From: Shimia sp. Alg240-R146
Lineage (GTDB): Bacteria > Pseudomonadota > Alphaproteobacteria > Rhodobacterales > Rhodobacteraceae
NCBI RefSeq assembly: GCF_947331465.1
Contig: NZ_CAMZOK010000003.1
Span: 248,001-312,000 of the forward strand
DNA: 64,000 bases
Direction of reading: 5' to 3'
Made by a program: the position numbers and the translations under genes. Positions 30,947-39,515 of the stretch are shown here, piece after piece. Every line of letters begins with the position of its first letter. The stretch's first letter is position 1. Below the pieces are notes generated by a model. It had not been told where the DNA came from. It did not search any database and saw only the letters and a list, made by a program, of their open reading frames with translations.

Positions 30947-31935
30947 CCATGGTCGCTCATGCAGACACAACACCAAAACCGCCGCTCATACGCCGTATCC
31001 TCAAGGCGTTCGTTGACATCCGCGAACTGACCCTGATCGTTCTGATCGCTTTGATTATCATCGTGATGGCAAATGTTAACCCGTACTTCTTGAGCCTCTC
31101 CAATTTCCGAGCCGTGGCTGTAGGCATGGCCCCGACGGCAATTATCGTTATTGGGATGGCAATTTTGCTGGCATCGGGCGGGTTTGATCTTTCGGTCGGG
31201 TCCGTCATGGCCCTGTCTTCGACAGTCGTTGCGATGTTGCTTTTGACGGGGATGCCAATTCCACTTGCCGTCGTCTGCGGCCTGATCCTGGGTGGCGTTG
31301 TCGGAGTTGTGAACGGAGTACTCGTAACGGGCCTTGGGATTAATCCGCTTATTGCGACGCTGGGAACAATGTCGATTGCCCGCGGTATCGCGCTGGTTCT
31401 AACGGAGGGATTCTCGGTTTCCAGTCTGCCACCTGCATTCGCTTGGATCGGCAAAGCCGACATTGGCGGATTACCGGTGATGGTTTTGCTTACTGTGCTG
31501 CTCGTCATCCTGTTCGATCTGGCCGTACGCCATACGCGGTTTTTCCGTCAGGTCTATTTCATCGGGGCCAATGAAAAGGCCGCAATGCTGTCAGGCATTC
31601 ATGTTACGCGCGTGCGCATCATCCTCTATGCCCTGACAGGCGTTCTAGCCGCCTTGGCTGGTGTCCTTTTGGCCTCTCGTTTGATGAGTGGAACGCCCAC
31701 GGCGGGCAACGGAATTGAACTGCAAGTGTTGGCGGCAGCCGTCATCGGAGGCGCATCCCTTCGCGGCGGCGAAGGCACGATCCTTGGCGCATTCCTCGGC
31801 GTCGTCTTCGTTGCGCTGATCAACAACACGATGACCATGCAGGCGGTTTCGATCTACTGGCAGATGATTGTCATCGGCGGGGTCCTCGTCAGTGCTGTCG
31901 CACTCGACATGCTGATCCGCAGCAAGCGCGGCTAG
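30943..31935 (+). CDS. Sugar ABC transporter permease (second system)
   Basis: A 330-residue RbsC-type permease with about nine helices. Seen: MAILLASGGFDLSVGSVMAL, GLGINPLIATLGTMSIARGI, YFIGANEKAAMLSGIHVTRV and AAVIGGASLRGGEGTILGAF. It overlaps the ATPase gene by 4 bp (ATGA) and is followed by the binding-protein gene after 58 bp. Confidence 0.92.
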   Translation: MTMVAHADTTPKPPLIRRILKAFVDIRELTLIVLIALIIIVMANVNPYFLSLSNFRAVAVGMAPTAIIVIGMAILLASGGFDLSVGSVMALSSTVVAMLLLTGMPIPLAVVCGLILGGVVGVVNGVLVTGLGINPLIATLGTMSIARGIALVLTEGFSVSSLPPAFAWIGKADIGGLPVMVLLTVLLVILFDLAVRHTRFFRQVYFIGANEKAAMLSGIHVTRVRIILYALTGVLAALAGVLLASRLMSGTPTAGNGIELQVLAAAVIGGASLRGGEGTILGAFLGVVFVALINNTMTMQAVSIYWQMIVIGGVLVSAVALDMLIRSKRG

Positions 31936-31993
31936 GCCAACACACCAAATTCAAACGAACCAGTAACCAAACGATCCAACAAGGGAGATCACA

Positions 31994-32989
31994 ATGAACG
32001 ACATCAAAGTAAACCGCAGAAAGCTGTTAACAGCGAGCACCACAGCGGGCCTGGCCGCCGCCTTTGGTCTGCCTATGCTTTCAAAAGAAGCGATGGCGCA
32101 GAACGCTGACAAGGAATACGTCTTCTTGTCCATCGTTACGCAAGTGCCATTCTGGGTGGACTACCGCAACGCGATGGAAGATCTCGAAGAACTGATGGGG
32201 ATCAAGACCACGTTCACCGGCCCACTTGATTTCGATACCGCCGCGCAGGCGCGTCAGCTCGATGAACTGATCGCCCGCCGTCCGGCTGGTATCCTGATCT
32301 TCCCAGGCGACCCAGCCACTTTGGCACCTGGTGTCGAGCGCGCGGTTGAAGCCGGCATTCCTGTGACTTGCTGTATCGGTGACATCCCTGATAGCCCCCG
32401 TTCTACCTTCTTGGGGATCAACGGCGTGCAAGCTGGACGTGTCGGAGGCGAAATGCTGGCGCAAGCTATCGGCGGCAAGGGCAAGGTCATCCTTGGCACG
32501 TTCCCCGCACCTTCAACGCTGGAGCGTGTCGACGGCTACAAGCAGATTTTCGAAGAAAAATACCCGGAGATCGAAGTTGTCGACGTGGTCAATGACCGCG
32601 CCGACCCATCCTATGCGCCAACGGCTTACCTTCAGGCCATTCAGGCCAATCCTGACATCGTCGGCATCGGAGGAACCGATGGTGACAGCGGCAAAGGGGC
32701 TGCAATTGCGGTAAACGAAGCCGGGCGTACTGATATCAAGATCGTTGCGATGGACCGCAACGATGACATGCTCCCATACATCGAAGACGGAACAATTCAC
32801 GGAGCGGTGGCACAGAAGTCATACCTCGAGATTTTTCTCGCCTTCCATATGATGCATTGGCAAAATACGGATGGGCTCAAGGTGCTGCCGGACTGGAAAG
32901 CCGCTGGTATCAACCCCCTGCCCGAGCGTGTCGAGACTGGCGTAATGCCTATCACGGCCGAAAACGTCGCGCAGTTCAAACACGTCTAA
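31994..32989 (+). CDS. Sugar ABC transporter substrate-binding protein (second system)
   Basis: A 331-residue periplasmic binding protein. Its leader has N-R-R-K-L-L-T-A-S-T-T-A-G-L-A-A-A-F-G and cleavage after AMA, a Tat-type signal, unlike the Sec-type leader of the first system. The mature part shows FLSIVTQVPFWVDYRNAMED, RRPAGILIFPGDPATLAPGV, GINGVQAGRVGGEMLAQAI and GIGGTDGDSGKGAAIAV, typical of the RbsB class. A strong hairpin follows the gene. Confidence 0.9.
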   Translation: MNDIKVNRRKLLTASTTAGLAAAFGLPMLSKEAMAQNADKEYVFLSIVTQVPFWVDYRNAMEDLEELMGIKTTFTGPLDFDTAAQARQLDELIARRPAGILIFPGDPATLAPGVERAVEAGIPVTCCIGDIPDSPRSTFLGINGVQAGRVGGEMLAQAIGGKGKVILGTFPAPSTLERVDGYKQIFEEKYPEIEVVDVVNDRADPSYAPTAYLQAIQANPDIVGIGGTDGDSGKGAAIAVNEAGRTDIKIVAMDRNDDMLPYIEDGTIHGAVAQKSYLEIFLAFHMMHWQNTDGLKVLPDWKAAGINPLPERVETGVMPITAENVAQFKHV

Positions 32990-32996
32990 ACGAAGC

Positions 32997-33020
32997 CCCG
33001 GCGCAAGAAACTGCGCCGGG
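32997..33020. terminator. Stem-loop after the binding-protein gene
   Basis: CCCGGCGCA (32997-33005) and TGCGCCGGG (33012-33020) are perfect 9-bp arms with a 6-nt loop. There is no U-tract, so mRNA stabilisation or partial attenuation before the downstream enzyme genes is more likely than full termination. It mirrors the hairpin after the other binding-protein gene. Confidence 0.6.
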
Positions 33021-33042
33021 CGCCCGCAACTGAAAGCGCCTC

Positions 33043-33933
33043 ATGCCAAACCAATGGACATCTTTCCAACTGGCGAGCGGTGATCTGGAACTGGTGATCC
33101 TCCCCGGCATAGGTGGCCGCATTTGGGATGTGGTTTTTCAAGGGAAATCGCTGCTCTTTCAGAACCCTGACCTGCTCGGAACTCAATTTGATATTGATGC
33201 CTTATCTGAGTTGCCAACACGATCCCCGCAGTTCGGTTTTCCGTTGTGGGGCGGTGAAAAAACATGGATTGCCCCTGATACGTCGTGGCAAGATGGTGGG
33301 CCCTTTGCGACGCTGGATAGTGGCCCCTACCAAGTGGTGTCGCAAGATGTTGATCACGTCGTCTTGGAAAGCGCGATCTGTCCTCACTCGCACCTGTCTG
33401 CAGCGCGGCGCATCACTGTTGCGTCCCCCACCAGATGGAACATCGAACATACCGTGACTAACCACGGCACCAAGCCTCGCATGACAGGCATCTGGTCTGT
33501 CATGATGATAAACACACCTGCAAAGATTGGCGTTGCGATGGATAACCCCACAGCTCACACTGTATTTGGGCATGCAGGATCCCTGATCTCAGCTACAACA
33601 AATTGCGTCATTGCGAATTGCGCAGAACAACAGGAATTCAAGGTCGGGCTTGCCAACCCGTACGGGGAGACCCTCATCAAAAATGATGAAACCGGCACGT
33701 GGATGATGTGCTCCACTCCAAAGCTCGCCAGTGGCGACGTTTTTGCCCACGGTCAGCCGGTCGAGATTTTCAACTCGGGTGACTACCCCTATTGCGAAGC
33801 CGAATGGCATTCACCGGCAAGGGATTTGGGCCCCGATCAATCAATGCAATATCGGCAGGACTTTGAAATTGGCTCAGCTGATGCCCCCACATCCCATCGA
33901 ACTCAAAAGGAGTTGGTCACATGCATGTCCTGA
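33043..33933 (+). CDS. Aldose-1-epimerase-like protein (galactose mutarotase fold)
   Basis: A 296-residue protein with the beta-sandwich pattern of galactose-mutarotase-like proteins: LELVILPGIGGRIWDVVFQG at the start, PLWGGEKTWIAP (G-G-x-K/E-x-W), RWNIEHTVTNHGTKPRMTGI and a C-terminal PYCEAEWHSPARDLGPDQSM with catalytic-type Glu. It likely interconverts anomers of the imported sugar or supports its oxidation. The closest subfamily is uncertain. It overlaps the dehydrogenase gene by 13 bp. Confidence 0.7.
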   Translation: MPNQWTSFQLASGDLELVILPGIGGRIWDVVFQGKSLLFQNPDLLGTQFDIDALSELPTRSPQFGFPLWGGEKTWIAPDTSWQDGGPFATLDSGPYQVVSQDVDHVVLESAICPHSHLSAARRITVASPTRWNIEHTVTNHGTKPRMTGIWSVMMINTPAKIGVAMDNPTAHTVFGHAGSLISATTNCVIANCAEQQEFKVGLANPYGETLIKNDETGTWMMCSTPKLASGDVFAHGQPVEIFNSGDYPYCEAEWHSPARDLGPDQSMQYRQDFEIGSADAPTSHRTQKELVTCMS

Positions 33934-34730
33934 TCACAGGTGCTGGCGGGCATCTGGGCCGCAAACTATTTGATACGCTCGAAGCGACCCCTGAATTCAC
34001 TGTGTCTGGGATCGACATCCGGCCTGTGGACCATCCCAACATCCACACCGAAGATCTCTCAGGCGATCCAAAATGGGTTGCACGGCTTAAGGGTGTTGAT
34101 GTCATCGTCCATCTGGCAGGTGACCGGGAACCGGCTGCAAATTGGTCTTCGGCAATCAAACACAACATGGATGCAACGCTCTCTCTCTACCACCATGCGG
34201 CAGCGATGGGCGTAAGACGCGTGGTGCTGGCGAGTTCAAACTGGGTCCACGGTGACAAGCGGTTTGCGCAGGATCGGCTGGACAGCAGTACACCACCGGG
34301 TCCGGTTAACGCGTATGGTATGTCAAAACTCTTCTGTGAACGGACCGGTGCCTATTTCGCCAAACATCACGGGCTTTCGGTCATTTGCATGCGGATCGGA
34401 TGGACACAATGGACACATGACAACCAACCCGGCCCCCATATGGCGATGGGCCGGTGGGGGCAGGAAATGTGGCTAAGTGACCGGGATTTTCTGCAAGGCA
34501 TGCACGCAGCGATTGTTGCCGACAACGTCGAGTTTGCGGCACTGAACCTGATGTCGGACAATCCGGGCATGCGGTGGGATATCTCTGAAACAAAAAGAAC
34601 AATCGGGTATGCCCCTCAAGATGGCGCCAAAGCGAGTATTACACCACTGATCGCAATGAAATCTGCCATGAAAGGCTTCTTTTCCCACAGTCTCGTGAAA
34701 GCCATCGAAAGCCGCTTTCCGGATTGGTGA
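33921..34730 (+). CDS. NAD-dependent epimerase/dehydratase, uronate-dehydrogenase-like
   Basis: A 269-residue extended SDR. LITGAGGHLGRKLFDTLEA binds NAD, D-I-R at the end of strand 2 favours NAD, and V-H-L-A-G-D-R-E-P-A-A-N-W is followed by VVLASSNWVHGDK and Y-G-M-S-K (Tyr/Lys). The short length and the Ser-Ser-N-x-x-x-G pattern are like uronate dehydrogenases, which oxidise galacturonate or glucuronate to aldarolactones. That would suit the SMP-30 lactonase in the divergent operon. It is the last cargo gene on this side. Confidence 0.8.
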   Translation: MHVLITGAGGHLGRKLFDTLEATPEFTVSGIDIRPVDHPNIHTEDLSGDPKWVARLKGVDVIVHLAGDREPAANWSSAIKHNMDATLSLYHHAAAMGVRRVVLASSNWVHGDKRFAQDRLDSSTPPGPVNAYGMSKLFCERTGAYFAKHHGLSVICMRIGWTQWTHDNQPGPHMAMGRWGQEMWLSDRDFLQGMHAAIVADNVEFAALNLMSDNPGMRWDISETKRTIGYAPQDGAKASITPLIAMKSAMKGFFSHSLVKAIESRFPDW

Positions 34731-34744
34731 TCAACGGAGCGAGT

Positions 34745-34931
34745 ATGACAACAAAAGTCGGAATTGTTCCCGCCCGTTGAAGTCGCCAAAAACAAAAGGA
34801 AATTGGGTGCAGATCAAAGTCAGTTGAATGAACTTCCACCTGATATTATTTCTATGGAGCGAAGGTCGACTTTCCAGCAGCTGTTTATCGCTGCAAATGC
34901 AGCCTTGGAAAAGCAGCCATTAGAAGAATAA
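34745..34931 (+). pseudogene. Broken gene ends at the right cargo junction
   Basis: A start with ribosome-binding site (GGAGCGAGT, ATG at 34745) opens a frame of only 11 codons (M-T-T-K-V-G-I-V-P-A-R) before TGA at 34780. In another frame, without a start, an open stretch continues to a TAA at 34931 and reads like a protein C-terminus (LNELPPDIISMERRSTFQQL then FIAANAALEKQPLEE). I interpret this as a 5' end from the cargo side fused to a 3' end from the element side, which places the island boundary near 34780. Confidence 0.45.
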
Positions 34932-34981
34932 TCTCCAAAGTCGGTTTTGTCCGCATTGGCGACCTTCGCCACCATGATTGT

Positions 34982-35014
34982 GAGTGGCTGCTTTTGCGAC
35001 GACGCAGCCACTCC
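34982..35014 (-). terminator. Perfect hairpin after the small exported gene
   Basis: GAGTGGCTGC and GCAGCCACTC form a perfect 10-bp stem with a loop of about 12 nt just after the stop of the leftward gene. No T-run follows on either strand, so it is a weak or Rho-assisted end or an mRNA-protecting structure. Confidence 0.45.
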
Positions 35015-35298
35015 TAACTACCACTCCTCAAAATTTCTAAAACGCGCGCATAGTCTTCGCTGACTGCCCGCACTTGCTCAAAAACCTCACGTCGCTCTTG
35101 GTCCTGGCACCGGAAGTACTGCTCGGCATCGTCAAAGTATGCCTCAGCATCACGCCTCAACAGGTCAGCATATGCCGTGACATCATCGGGATCGGTGGGC
35201 ATCCATGGCGGCACAGGCGGCAGGCAACTGCCCGCGATCGAGGCTGACCCCCAACTCAAAACAGCCAGAGCCGCCCATATTTGTTTCAAAATCGCCAT
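35014..35298 (-). CDS. Small exported protein beside the virB operon
   Basis: A 94-residue protein with a signal peptide (MAILKQIWAALAVLSWGSAS, cleavage around AGS-C). The mature part begins C-L-P-P-V-P-P-W-M-P-T-D-P-D-D-V and is then a single long helix rich in Asp, Glu and Arg with a second Cys at residue 64. A lipoprotein-type Cys at 25 (I-A-G-S-C) is possible but lacks a clean lipobox. It diverges from the virB operon. Its role is unknown; such small secreted proteins recur at the edges of type IV secretion clusters. Confidence 0.55.
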   Translation of the reverse strand: MAILKQIWAALAVLSWGSASIAGSCLPPVPPWMPTDPDDVTAYADLLRRDAEAYFDDAEQYFRCQDQERREVFEQVRAVSEDYARVLEILRSGS

Positions 35299-35382
35299 AT
35301 TATCTTGGCTCAGCCACTCCGTTGCAGTAAATTCGTTTCAAAGCATGAATGGCGCAATAAATCAAAATGCACCTATTGATTG

Positions 35383-35430
35383 CAAGATTATAATATTGTA
35401 TCGGTTCGGTAGTCCATGAGGGACTGCCGG
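35383..35430. promoter_or_regulatory. Operator and leader of the virB operon
   Basis: CAAGATTATAATATTG (35383-35398) is a 16-bp palindrome with one mismatch. The 16 bases ATTATAATATTGTATC (35387-35402) recur exactly at 52542-52557 before the relaxase operon. Next comes GGTAGTCC-ATGA-GGACTGCC-type hairpin sequence (about 35408-35428) in the likely leader. The position and sharing with the mob operon suggest one regulator controls both. Confidence 0.65.
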
Positions 35431-35461
35431 GCTAGTGCACAATTCTGCAAGGCTCGATCCT

Positions 35462-35788
35462 ATGAATTTGATGCAAGACGCCCCCAATGTTGTCAGCGAA
35501 GACGGACTGCGCACACTGCTTGCCGAAGGACATTCGGCAGATGTCGTGTGCCGGGTTACGCCCAAACGTACAGGTGCTCAGTGGTCCGGAATTTGGACCG
35601 TGCATTGCGTCTCGCCCGACGGTGAAACGCGCCGCTTGCTTGTCACCGCGCGCAACAACATGGCCGCCCGAGAATTCAAGACAATCAACGGCTTATCGAG
35701 CTTCCTTGCAGGGCTGGGCGTTTCGATCATTTCTATCCCGATGTCTGAGGGCAAAGTCGCCTCGCATCAGCTGGACGACCTCGACTAA
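35462..35788 (+). CDS. Conserved hypothetical, first gene of the virB operon
   Basis: A 108-residue protein starting M-N-L-M-Q-D-A-P-N-V-V. It contains RTLLAEGHSADVVCRVTPKR, then WTVHCVSPDGETRRLLVTAR and RNNMAAREFKTINGLSSFL, which looks like a small alpha-beta domain without signal peptide or membrane helix. I do not recognise the family. ATG at 35462 with AAGG upstream is preferred; GTG at 35435 would add nine residues. Its 3' end overlaps the start region of the transglycosylase gene, so the two are coupled. Confidence 0.6.
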   Translation: MNLMQDAPNVVSEDGLRTLLAEGHSADVVCRVTPKRTGAQWSGIWTVHCVSPDGETRRLLVTARNNMAAREFKTINGLSSFLAGLGVSIISIPMSEGKVASHQLDDLD

Positions 35789-36431
35789 GCTACTTGCTTT
35801 TGGTGCGTCGCTTCTCGCTGCGCCTGCTTACTCTGAAGGCTTCGTGCTCTCCATGCGCACCGATGGCCAGTTGGAGACAACAGCACCGCAATCCGGATTC
35901 GCGCAAAGATATATCGATGGGATTGGCGCGAACCCACCAGAACTGATCGTCTTCGCTGCACCTGAGCCTGAAGCGCCCCCTCCTGCACCCGCCCGTGCAG
36001 TCCCCCGCCCCGAAATCCTCGCCGCCCTTGAAAGCACTGCGCATCGCTATGGCGGACACCCTGCCCTGCGCCGCGCCGGTCTATCTGTGACTGAATGGCG
36101 CGCGCTTTTCCAAGCCAATATCGAGATCGAAAGTGCCTATCGCCCGAATGCGCGCAGTTCCGCAGGTGCGATTGGCCTCGGGCAGTTGATGCCTGCGACA
36201 GCTGTGCAGCTTGGTGTCGATCCCCACAACTGGCAGGCCAACTTGGACGGCTCTGCCCGTTACCTTCTGATGATGTTGTCGCGCTTTGGCACGCCTGAGC
36301 TGGCACTTGCCGCCTATAACGCGGGGCCAGACGCGGTCGCGCGCTATGGCGGCATTCCCCCTTACCGAGAAACCCAAAATCACGTGCGCCGCGTCATGGC
36401 CGTGCGTGATCGACTGACTGGAGCCTCCTGA
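35745..36431 (+). CDS. virB1: VirB1-like lytic transglycosylase
   Basis: A roughly 228-residue periplasmic murein hydrolase that opens the wall for the secretion channel. A hydrophobic leader (STKLLAFGASLLAAPAYS) precedes a Pro-rich linker, then the SLT domain: ALFQANIEIESAYRPNARSS (catalytic Glu), AGAIGLGQLMPATAVQLGVD and AYNAGPDAVARYGGIPPYRE. The start is uncertain: the only initiation-like codon just before the leader is CTG at 35745, while GTG or ATG codons lie further upstream inside the previous gene. The stop overlaps virB2 by 1 bp. Confidence 0.8.
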   Translation: MRAKSPRISWTTSTKLLAFGASLLAAPAYSEGFVLSMRTDGQLETTAPQSGFAQRYIDGIGANPPELIVFAAPEPEAPPPAPARAVPRPEILAALESTAHRYGGHPALRRAGLSVTEWRALFQANIEIESAYRPNARSSAGAIGLGQLMPATAVQLGVDPHNWQANLDGSARYLLMMLSRFGTPELALAAYNAGPDAVARYGGIPPYRETQNHVRRVMAVRDRLTGAS

Positions 36432-36721
36432 TGCACACACATTTCCGCATGATCCTGTCGCTGGCTCTGACCAGCTTGATGCTTGCCAACCCCGCATTTG
36501 CGCAGAGCATCGACCTCTCGCCGGTCCAGAACCTGCTGCAAGGCATCGTCGACACGATCACCGGCCCCTTGGGCATTGTCATCGGCACCCTGGCCTTGAT
36601 CGGTGTGTTCCTCTCCTGGCTCTTTGGCATTCTGGATTTCCGCCAAGCCCTCTGGGTTCTGGTCGCTATCGCGGGCATCGCGGCTGCGCCGACCATCGTG
36701 ACCGCCATCTGGGGCGCGTAA
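36431..36721 (+). CDS. virB2: VirB2-like pilin
   Basis: A 96-residue TrbC/VirB2-family prepilin. The long signal peptide (MHTHFRMILSLALTSLMLAN, cleavage after AFA) leaves a mature pilin with two hydrophobic helices (GPLGIVIGTLALIGVFLSWL and QALWVLVAIAGIAAAPTIVT) joined by a short polar turn. It should assemble into the conjugative pilus. The ATG overlaps the virB1 stop. Confidence 0.9.
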   Translation: MHTHFRMILSLALTSLMLANPAFAQSIDLSPVQNLLQGIVDTITGPLGIVIGTLALIGVFLSWLFGILDFRQALWVLVAIAGIAAAPTIVTAIWGA

Positions 36722-36728
36722 AACCGAC

Positions 36729-37007
36729 ATGGCAACGCAAACCCGCCTCTTCCTCGGCCTGATCCGGCCGCCAAAGCTCATCGGCTTGCCGATCATGTAT
36801 GCCATGGTTTGGCTGTTCGGGTTTGTGTTGCTGTTTCTCTGGGTTCAGAGCTGGCCGGTGATCATCATCGCAGCTGTGGCCTATCCTGCGCTGTGGAAAG
36901 CGGCTGACTGGGATCCGGCCTTTCTTGAGGTAATGGTCACCGCACTGCAGGAAACGCCGCCGACCTCAAACCGCAAGATCCATTCGGGGGACAGCTATGC
37001 TCCGTGA
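36729..37007 (+). CDS. virB3: VirB3-like protein
   Basis: A 92-residue inner-membrane protein. It starts with an R-L-F-L-G-L-I-R-P-P-K-L-I-G-L-P motif typical of VirB3, followed by one or two hydrophobic stretches (MYAMVWLFGFVLLFLWVQSW and VIIIAAVAYPALW). VirB3 works next to VirB4 in pilus assembly. It overlaps virB4 by 11 bp. Confidence 0.88.
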   Translation: MATQTRLFLGLIRPPKLIGLPIMYAMVWLFGFVLLFLWVQSWPVIIIAAVAYPALWKAADWDPAFLEVMVTALQETPPTSNRKIHSGDSYAP

Positions 37008-39357
37008 TCCGTCGGATGATCTTGCGATGCTGCCAGACTGGGCGCGCAAAGAGCGCCCGATGGCCAGCATGCTACCCTACGTCAGCCTGGTGAATGACAT
37101 AACGATCCGCACGCGCGGCAATGCACTATTCCAGTGCATCCGCCTTGATGGCGTTAACAGCATGACCAGCGATGACGCGCATTTGGAGAAGACCCGCGCG
37201 CTCTTTGCTGCGATCATCGCGCAGATCGGGCCGGAGTACAGTTTCTACGTGCACAAGGTCTCAAAAGCGATTGAGACCACCCTGCCGCCGGTGTCCAACA
37301 AGGGTTTTGCGCACGCGCTGGACACCCGCTGGCAATCGGCCATGGCGCGGGCGGGCCTTCGTGACAAAACGCTCACGCTCACGGTGCTGAAACGTCCTCC
37401 CCTCGGCGCGCGGCTGCGCCTGAAGCGTTCAGACTCAATCGCGCAGATGAAAGATCAGACGGCCAAACAACTGCGCAAGCTCGAGGAAGTTGTCGGGTTT
37501 CTGAGATCGTCTTTTGCTGAGATGAACCCGCGCTTGCTTGGAGCTGAAAGTGGCGAGTTACTGGGCTTCCTAGGTGCGCTCAACATCGGCCAAGAACGGC
37601 CACTATACGCTAAATCCCGCTTTGGCATCATTGCCGAAGATGTGGCGAACACGCGCGTCACGTTTCAGGGGCGAGGCTTTACGCTCGACGATGGGACGGC
37701 GGGCAAGCGGGTTGGCACCAGTTTTGCGATCAAGACCTATCCGGCTAAAACCAACTGCACCATGTTTGATGAGCTGAACCTGCCTGTCGACATGGTGGTC
37801 ACGCATTCTTTCACGCCGATCAACAGCAATATCATGGCCAGTCGGATCAAGCGGCAACAGCGTCTGATGAAGGCCAGCGACGATGGCGCGATTTCACTCG
37901 CCGAAGAACTGGTAGACGCGCTGGACGATCTGGAATCCAAGCGCCTCAGCTTCGGCGATCATCACATGACGGTGACGGTTTTCGCCAAGAGCAAGGAAAA
38001 GCTGGAGACCATCGCAGCCGAGGTGCGCAACATCGCGGCCAGTGAAGGTGTTAATCTGGTGAACGAGAGCTTTGCGGCGCGAACCCATTATTTCGGGCAG
38101 CATCCGGGCAACGGGCAGATGCGCAGCCGCAAGGCCGCCATCACCAACACGAACTTTGCCGACCTCGCAGCGCTGCATCGCGGTCAACTGGGCAAACCTG
38201 GCCACCAAGTGCCTTGGGGCAAACCAATCTCCCTGTTCCCGACGCCTGAACGCTCGGGCTTCCTGTTCAACTACCACGAGGCGGGTCAGCCGGACAAAGA
38301 GCCGACAGGCGGGCATACTCTGATCCTTGGTCGCCCTGGCTCCGGCAAGTCGGTGTTGTCTGCTTTCCTAATGACCCAAGCCCGCCGCTGCGCCGCACGC
38401 GTGTTCGTGTTCGACTATCGCGCAGGCATGGAAATGGCGGTGCGGGCTAATGGCGGGCGATACCGTGCCATCAAGGCTGGAGAAGCAACTGGTCTGAACC
38501 CGCTCCGCACAGAAATCGATGGGCGCGGGCAAGCCTGGCTGTCCGATTGGGTGGCCACGCTTCTAAATCGCGCTGACAAACCGCTGAGCCCAGTTCAGAT
38601 TAACCGCATCCAAGAAGTCGTGCGCCAGAACGCCGGAGCCAGTGATGCCGCCCTTCGCAATTGGCAAGATTTAGCCTCCCTCTTTGTGGCGGGGGCCGAT
38701 GAAGGAGATCTGTTCGAGCGGATCCAAGAATGGACGGCTGATGGGCGTTATGGCTGGATTTTCGGGCAGAGCCTCGAGGACAGCTTTTCGCTTGAGGGCG
38801 ATGTAGTGGGCTTTGACCTAACCGGCATTCTCGACAGCGAAAGCGAGAAAGAGCGCATGGCCGTGCTGTCCTATCTGTTTCGTCGGGTGGAGCGTGTGAT
38901 CGAAGATCGAAAACCGACGTTGATCATCATCGACGAAGCCTGGAAGGCGCTCGACAACCCGTATTTTGCTGACCGTCTGAGTAACTGGCTGGTCACGGCG
39001 CGTAAACAGAACGCCATCGTCGTGATGATGACCCAATACGCGAGCCAGCTTGAGAAAACCCGCACCGGCAAAACGATTATCGAGGCGGTCCCGACGCAGC
39101 TTTTGCTTCCCAACATTCGTGCCTCCGCCAGCGATTACACGATGCTGGGTCTCGCTGAAAAAGAGCTCAGCGTGCTGCTCGGCACCGGCAGCAACTCCCG
39201 TCTGGCGTTGGTTCGTGACGATCAAGGCTCGGTTGTGATCGATACCGATCTCAGCGCCCTTGGCCCCTATCTCACGATCCTTGGCGGCATGGAAAAAGGT
39301 GAGGCGCTGGTCGGCGCGGACTACCGTCAGAACCCTGAATTTTGGAGACAGATTTGA
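36997..39357 (+). CDS. virB4: VirB4 ATPase
   Basis: A 786-residue conjugation ATPase. The N-terminal CagE/TrbE-VirB domain (about 1-400) is followed by Walker A LILGRPGSGKSVLSAF (about 440) and Walker B LIIIDEAWKALDNPYF (about 643), with VVMMTQYASQLEKT after it. The length is normal. It energises pilus biogenesis and substrate movement. Its TGA overlaps the ATG of the tiny lipoprotein gene. Confidence 0.95.
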   Translation: MLRDPSDDLAMLPDWARKERPMASMLPYVSLVNDITIRTRGNALFQCIRLDGVNSMTSDDAHLEKTRALFAAIIAQIGPEYSFYVHKVSKAIETTLPPVSNKGFAHALDTRWQSAMARAGLRDKTLTLTVLKRPPLGARLRLKRSDSIAQMKDQTAKQLRKLEEVVGFLRSSFAEMNPRLLGAESGELLGFLGALNIGQERPLYAKSRFGIIAEDVANTRVTFQGRGFTLDDGTAGKRVGTSFAIKTYPAKTNCTMFDELNLPVDMVVTHSFTPINSNIMASRIKRQQRLMKASDDGAISLAEELVDALDDLESKRLSFGDHHMTVTVFAKSKEKLETIAAEVRNIAASEGVNLVNESFAARTHYFGQHPGNGQMRSRKAAITNTNFADLAALHRGQLGKPGHQVPWGKPISLFPTPERSGFLFNYHEAGQPDKEPTGGHTLILGRPGSGKSVLSAFLMTQARRCAARVFVFDYRAGMEMAVRANGGRYRAIKAGEATGLNPLRTEIDGRGQAWLSDWVATLLNRADKPLSPVQINRIQEVVRQNAGASDAALRNWQDLASLFVAGADEGDLFERIQEWTADGRYGWIFGQSLEDSFSLEGDVVGFDLTGILDSESEKERMAVLSYLFRRVERVIEDRKPTLIIIDEAWKALDNPYFADRLSNWLVTARKQNAIVVMMTQYASQLEKTRTGKTIIEAVPTQLLLPNIRASASDYTMLGLAEKELSVLLGTGSNSRLALVRDDQGSVVIDTDLSALGPYLTILGGMEKGEALVGADYRQNPEFWRQI

Positions 39358-39515
39358 TGCCTAGACTTTGCGTGCTGACCCTCACCTTTTTGACCCTGAC
39401 AGCTTGTGCGGAATACCGGCCGTCAGAAGCAGATTGCTTCAACTCGTTTGCCGAAGTCAGCCGCAGCAACTGCAATTTCGAGCTGCTCGGGCCGATTGGC
39501 AATCTCAGTGAGTAA
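39357..39515 (+). CDS. virB7: VirB7-like small lipoprotein
   Basis: A 52-residue gene. The leader (MPRLCVLTLTFLTLTAC) ends in a lipobox L-T-A-C, and the mature peptide A-E-Y-R-P-S-E-A-D-C-F-N-S contains two more Cys (D-C-F and N-C-N) that could form disulfides, as VirB7 does with VirB9. ATG at 39357 overlaps the virB4 stop (TGATG), and its own end overlaps the following GTG start by 8 bp. The position between virB4 and virB5 fits. Confidence 0.75.
   Translation: MPRLCVLTLTFLTLTACAEYRPSEADCFNSFAEVSRSNCNFELLGPIGNLSE

Noticed and set aside
12737-34930. Transposon or insertion-sequence ends flanking the catabolic island
   Set aside because: No transposase gene and no matching inverted or direct repeats are visible at the two junctions.
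34820-35011. 63-residue minus-strand frame
   Set aside because: It is antisense to the broken C-terminal frame, crosses the hairpin and shows no protein family.
35487-35744. N-terminal extension of VirB1
   Set aside because: It would run through the preceding gene in another frame and place the signal peptide in mid-protein.
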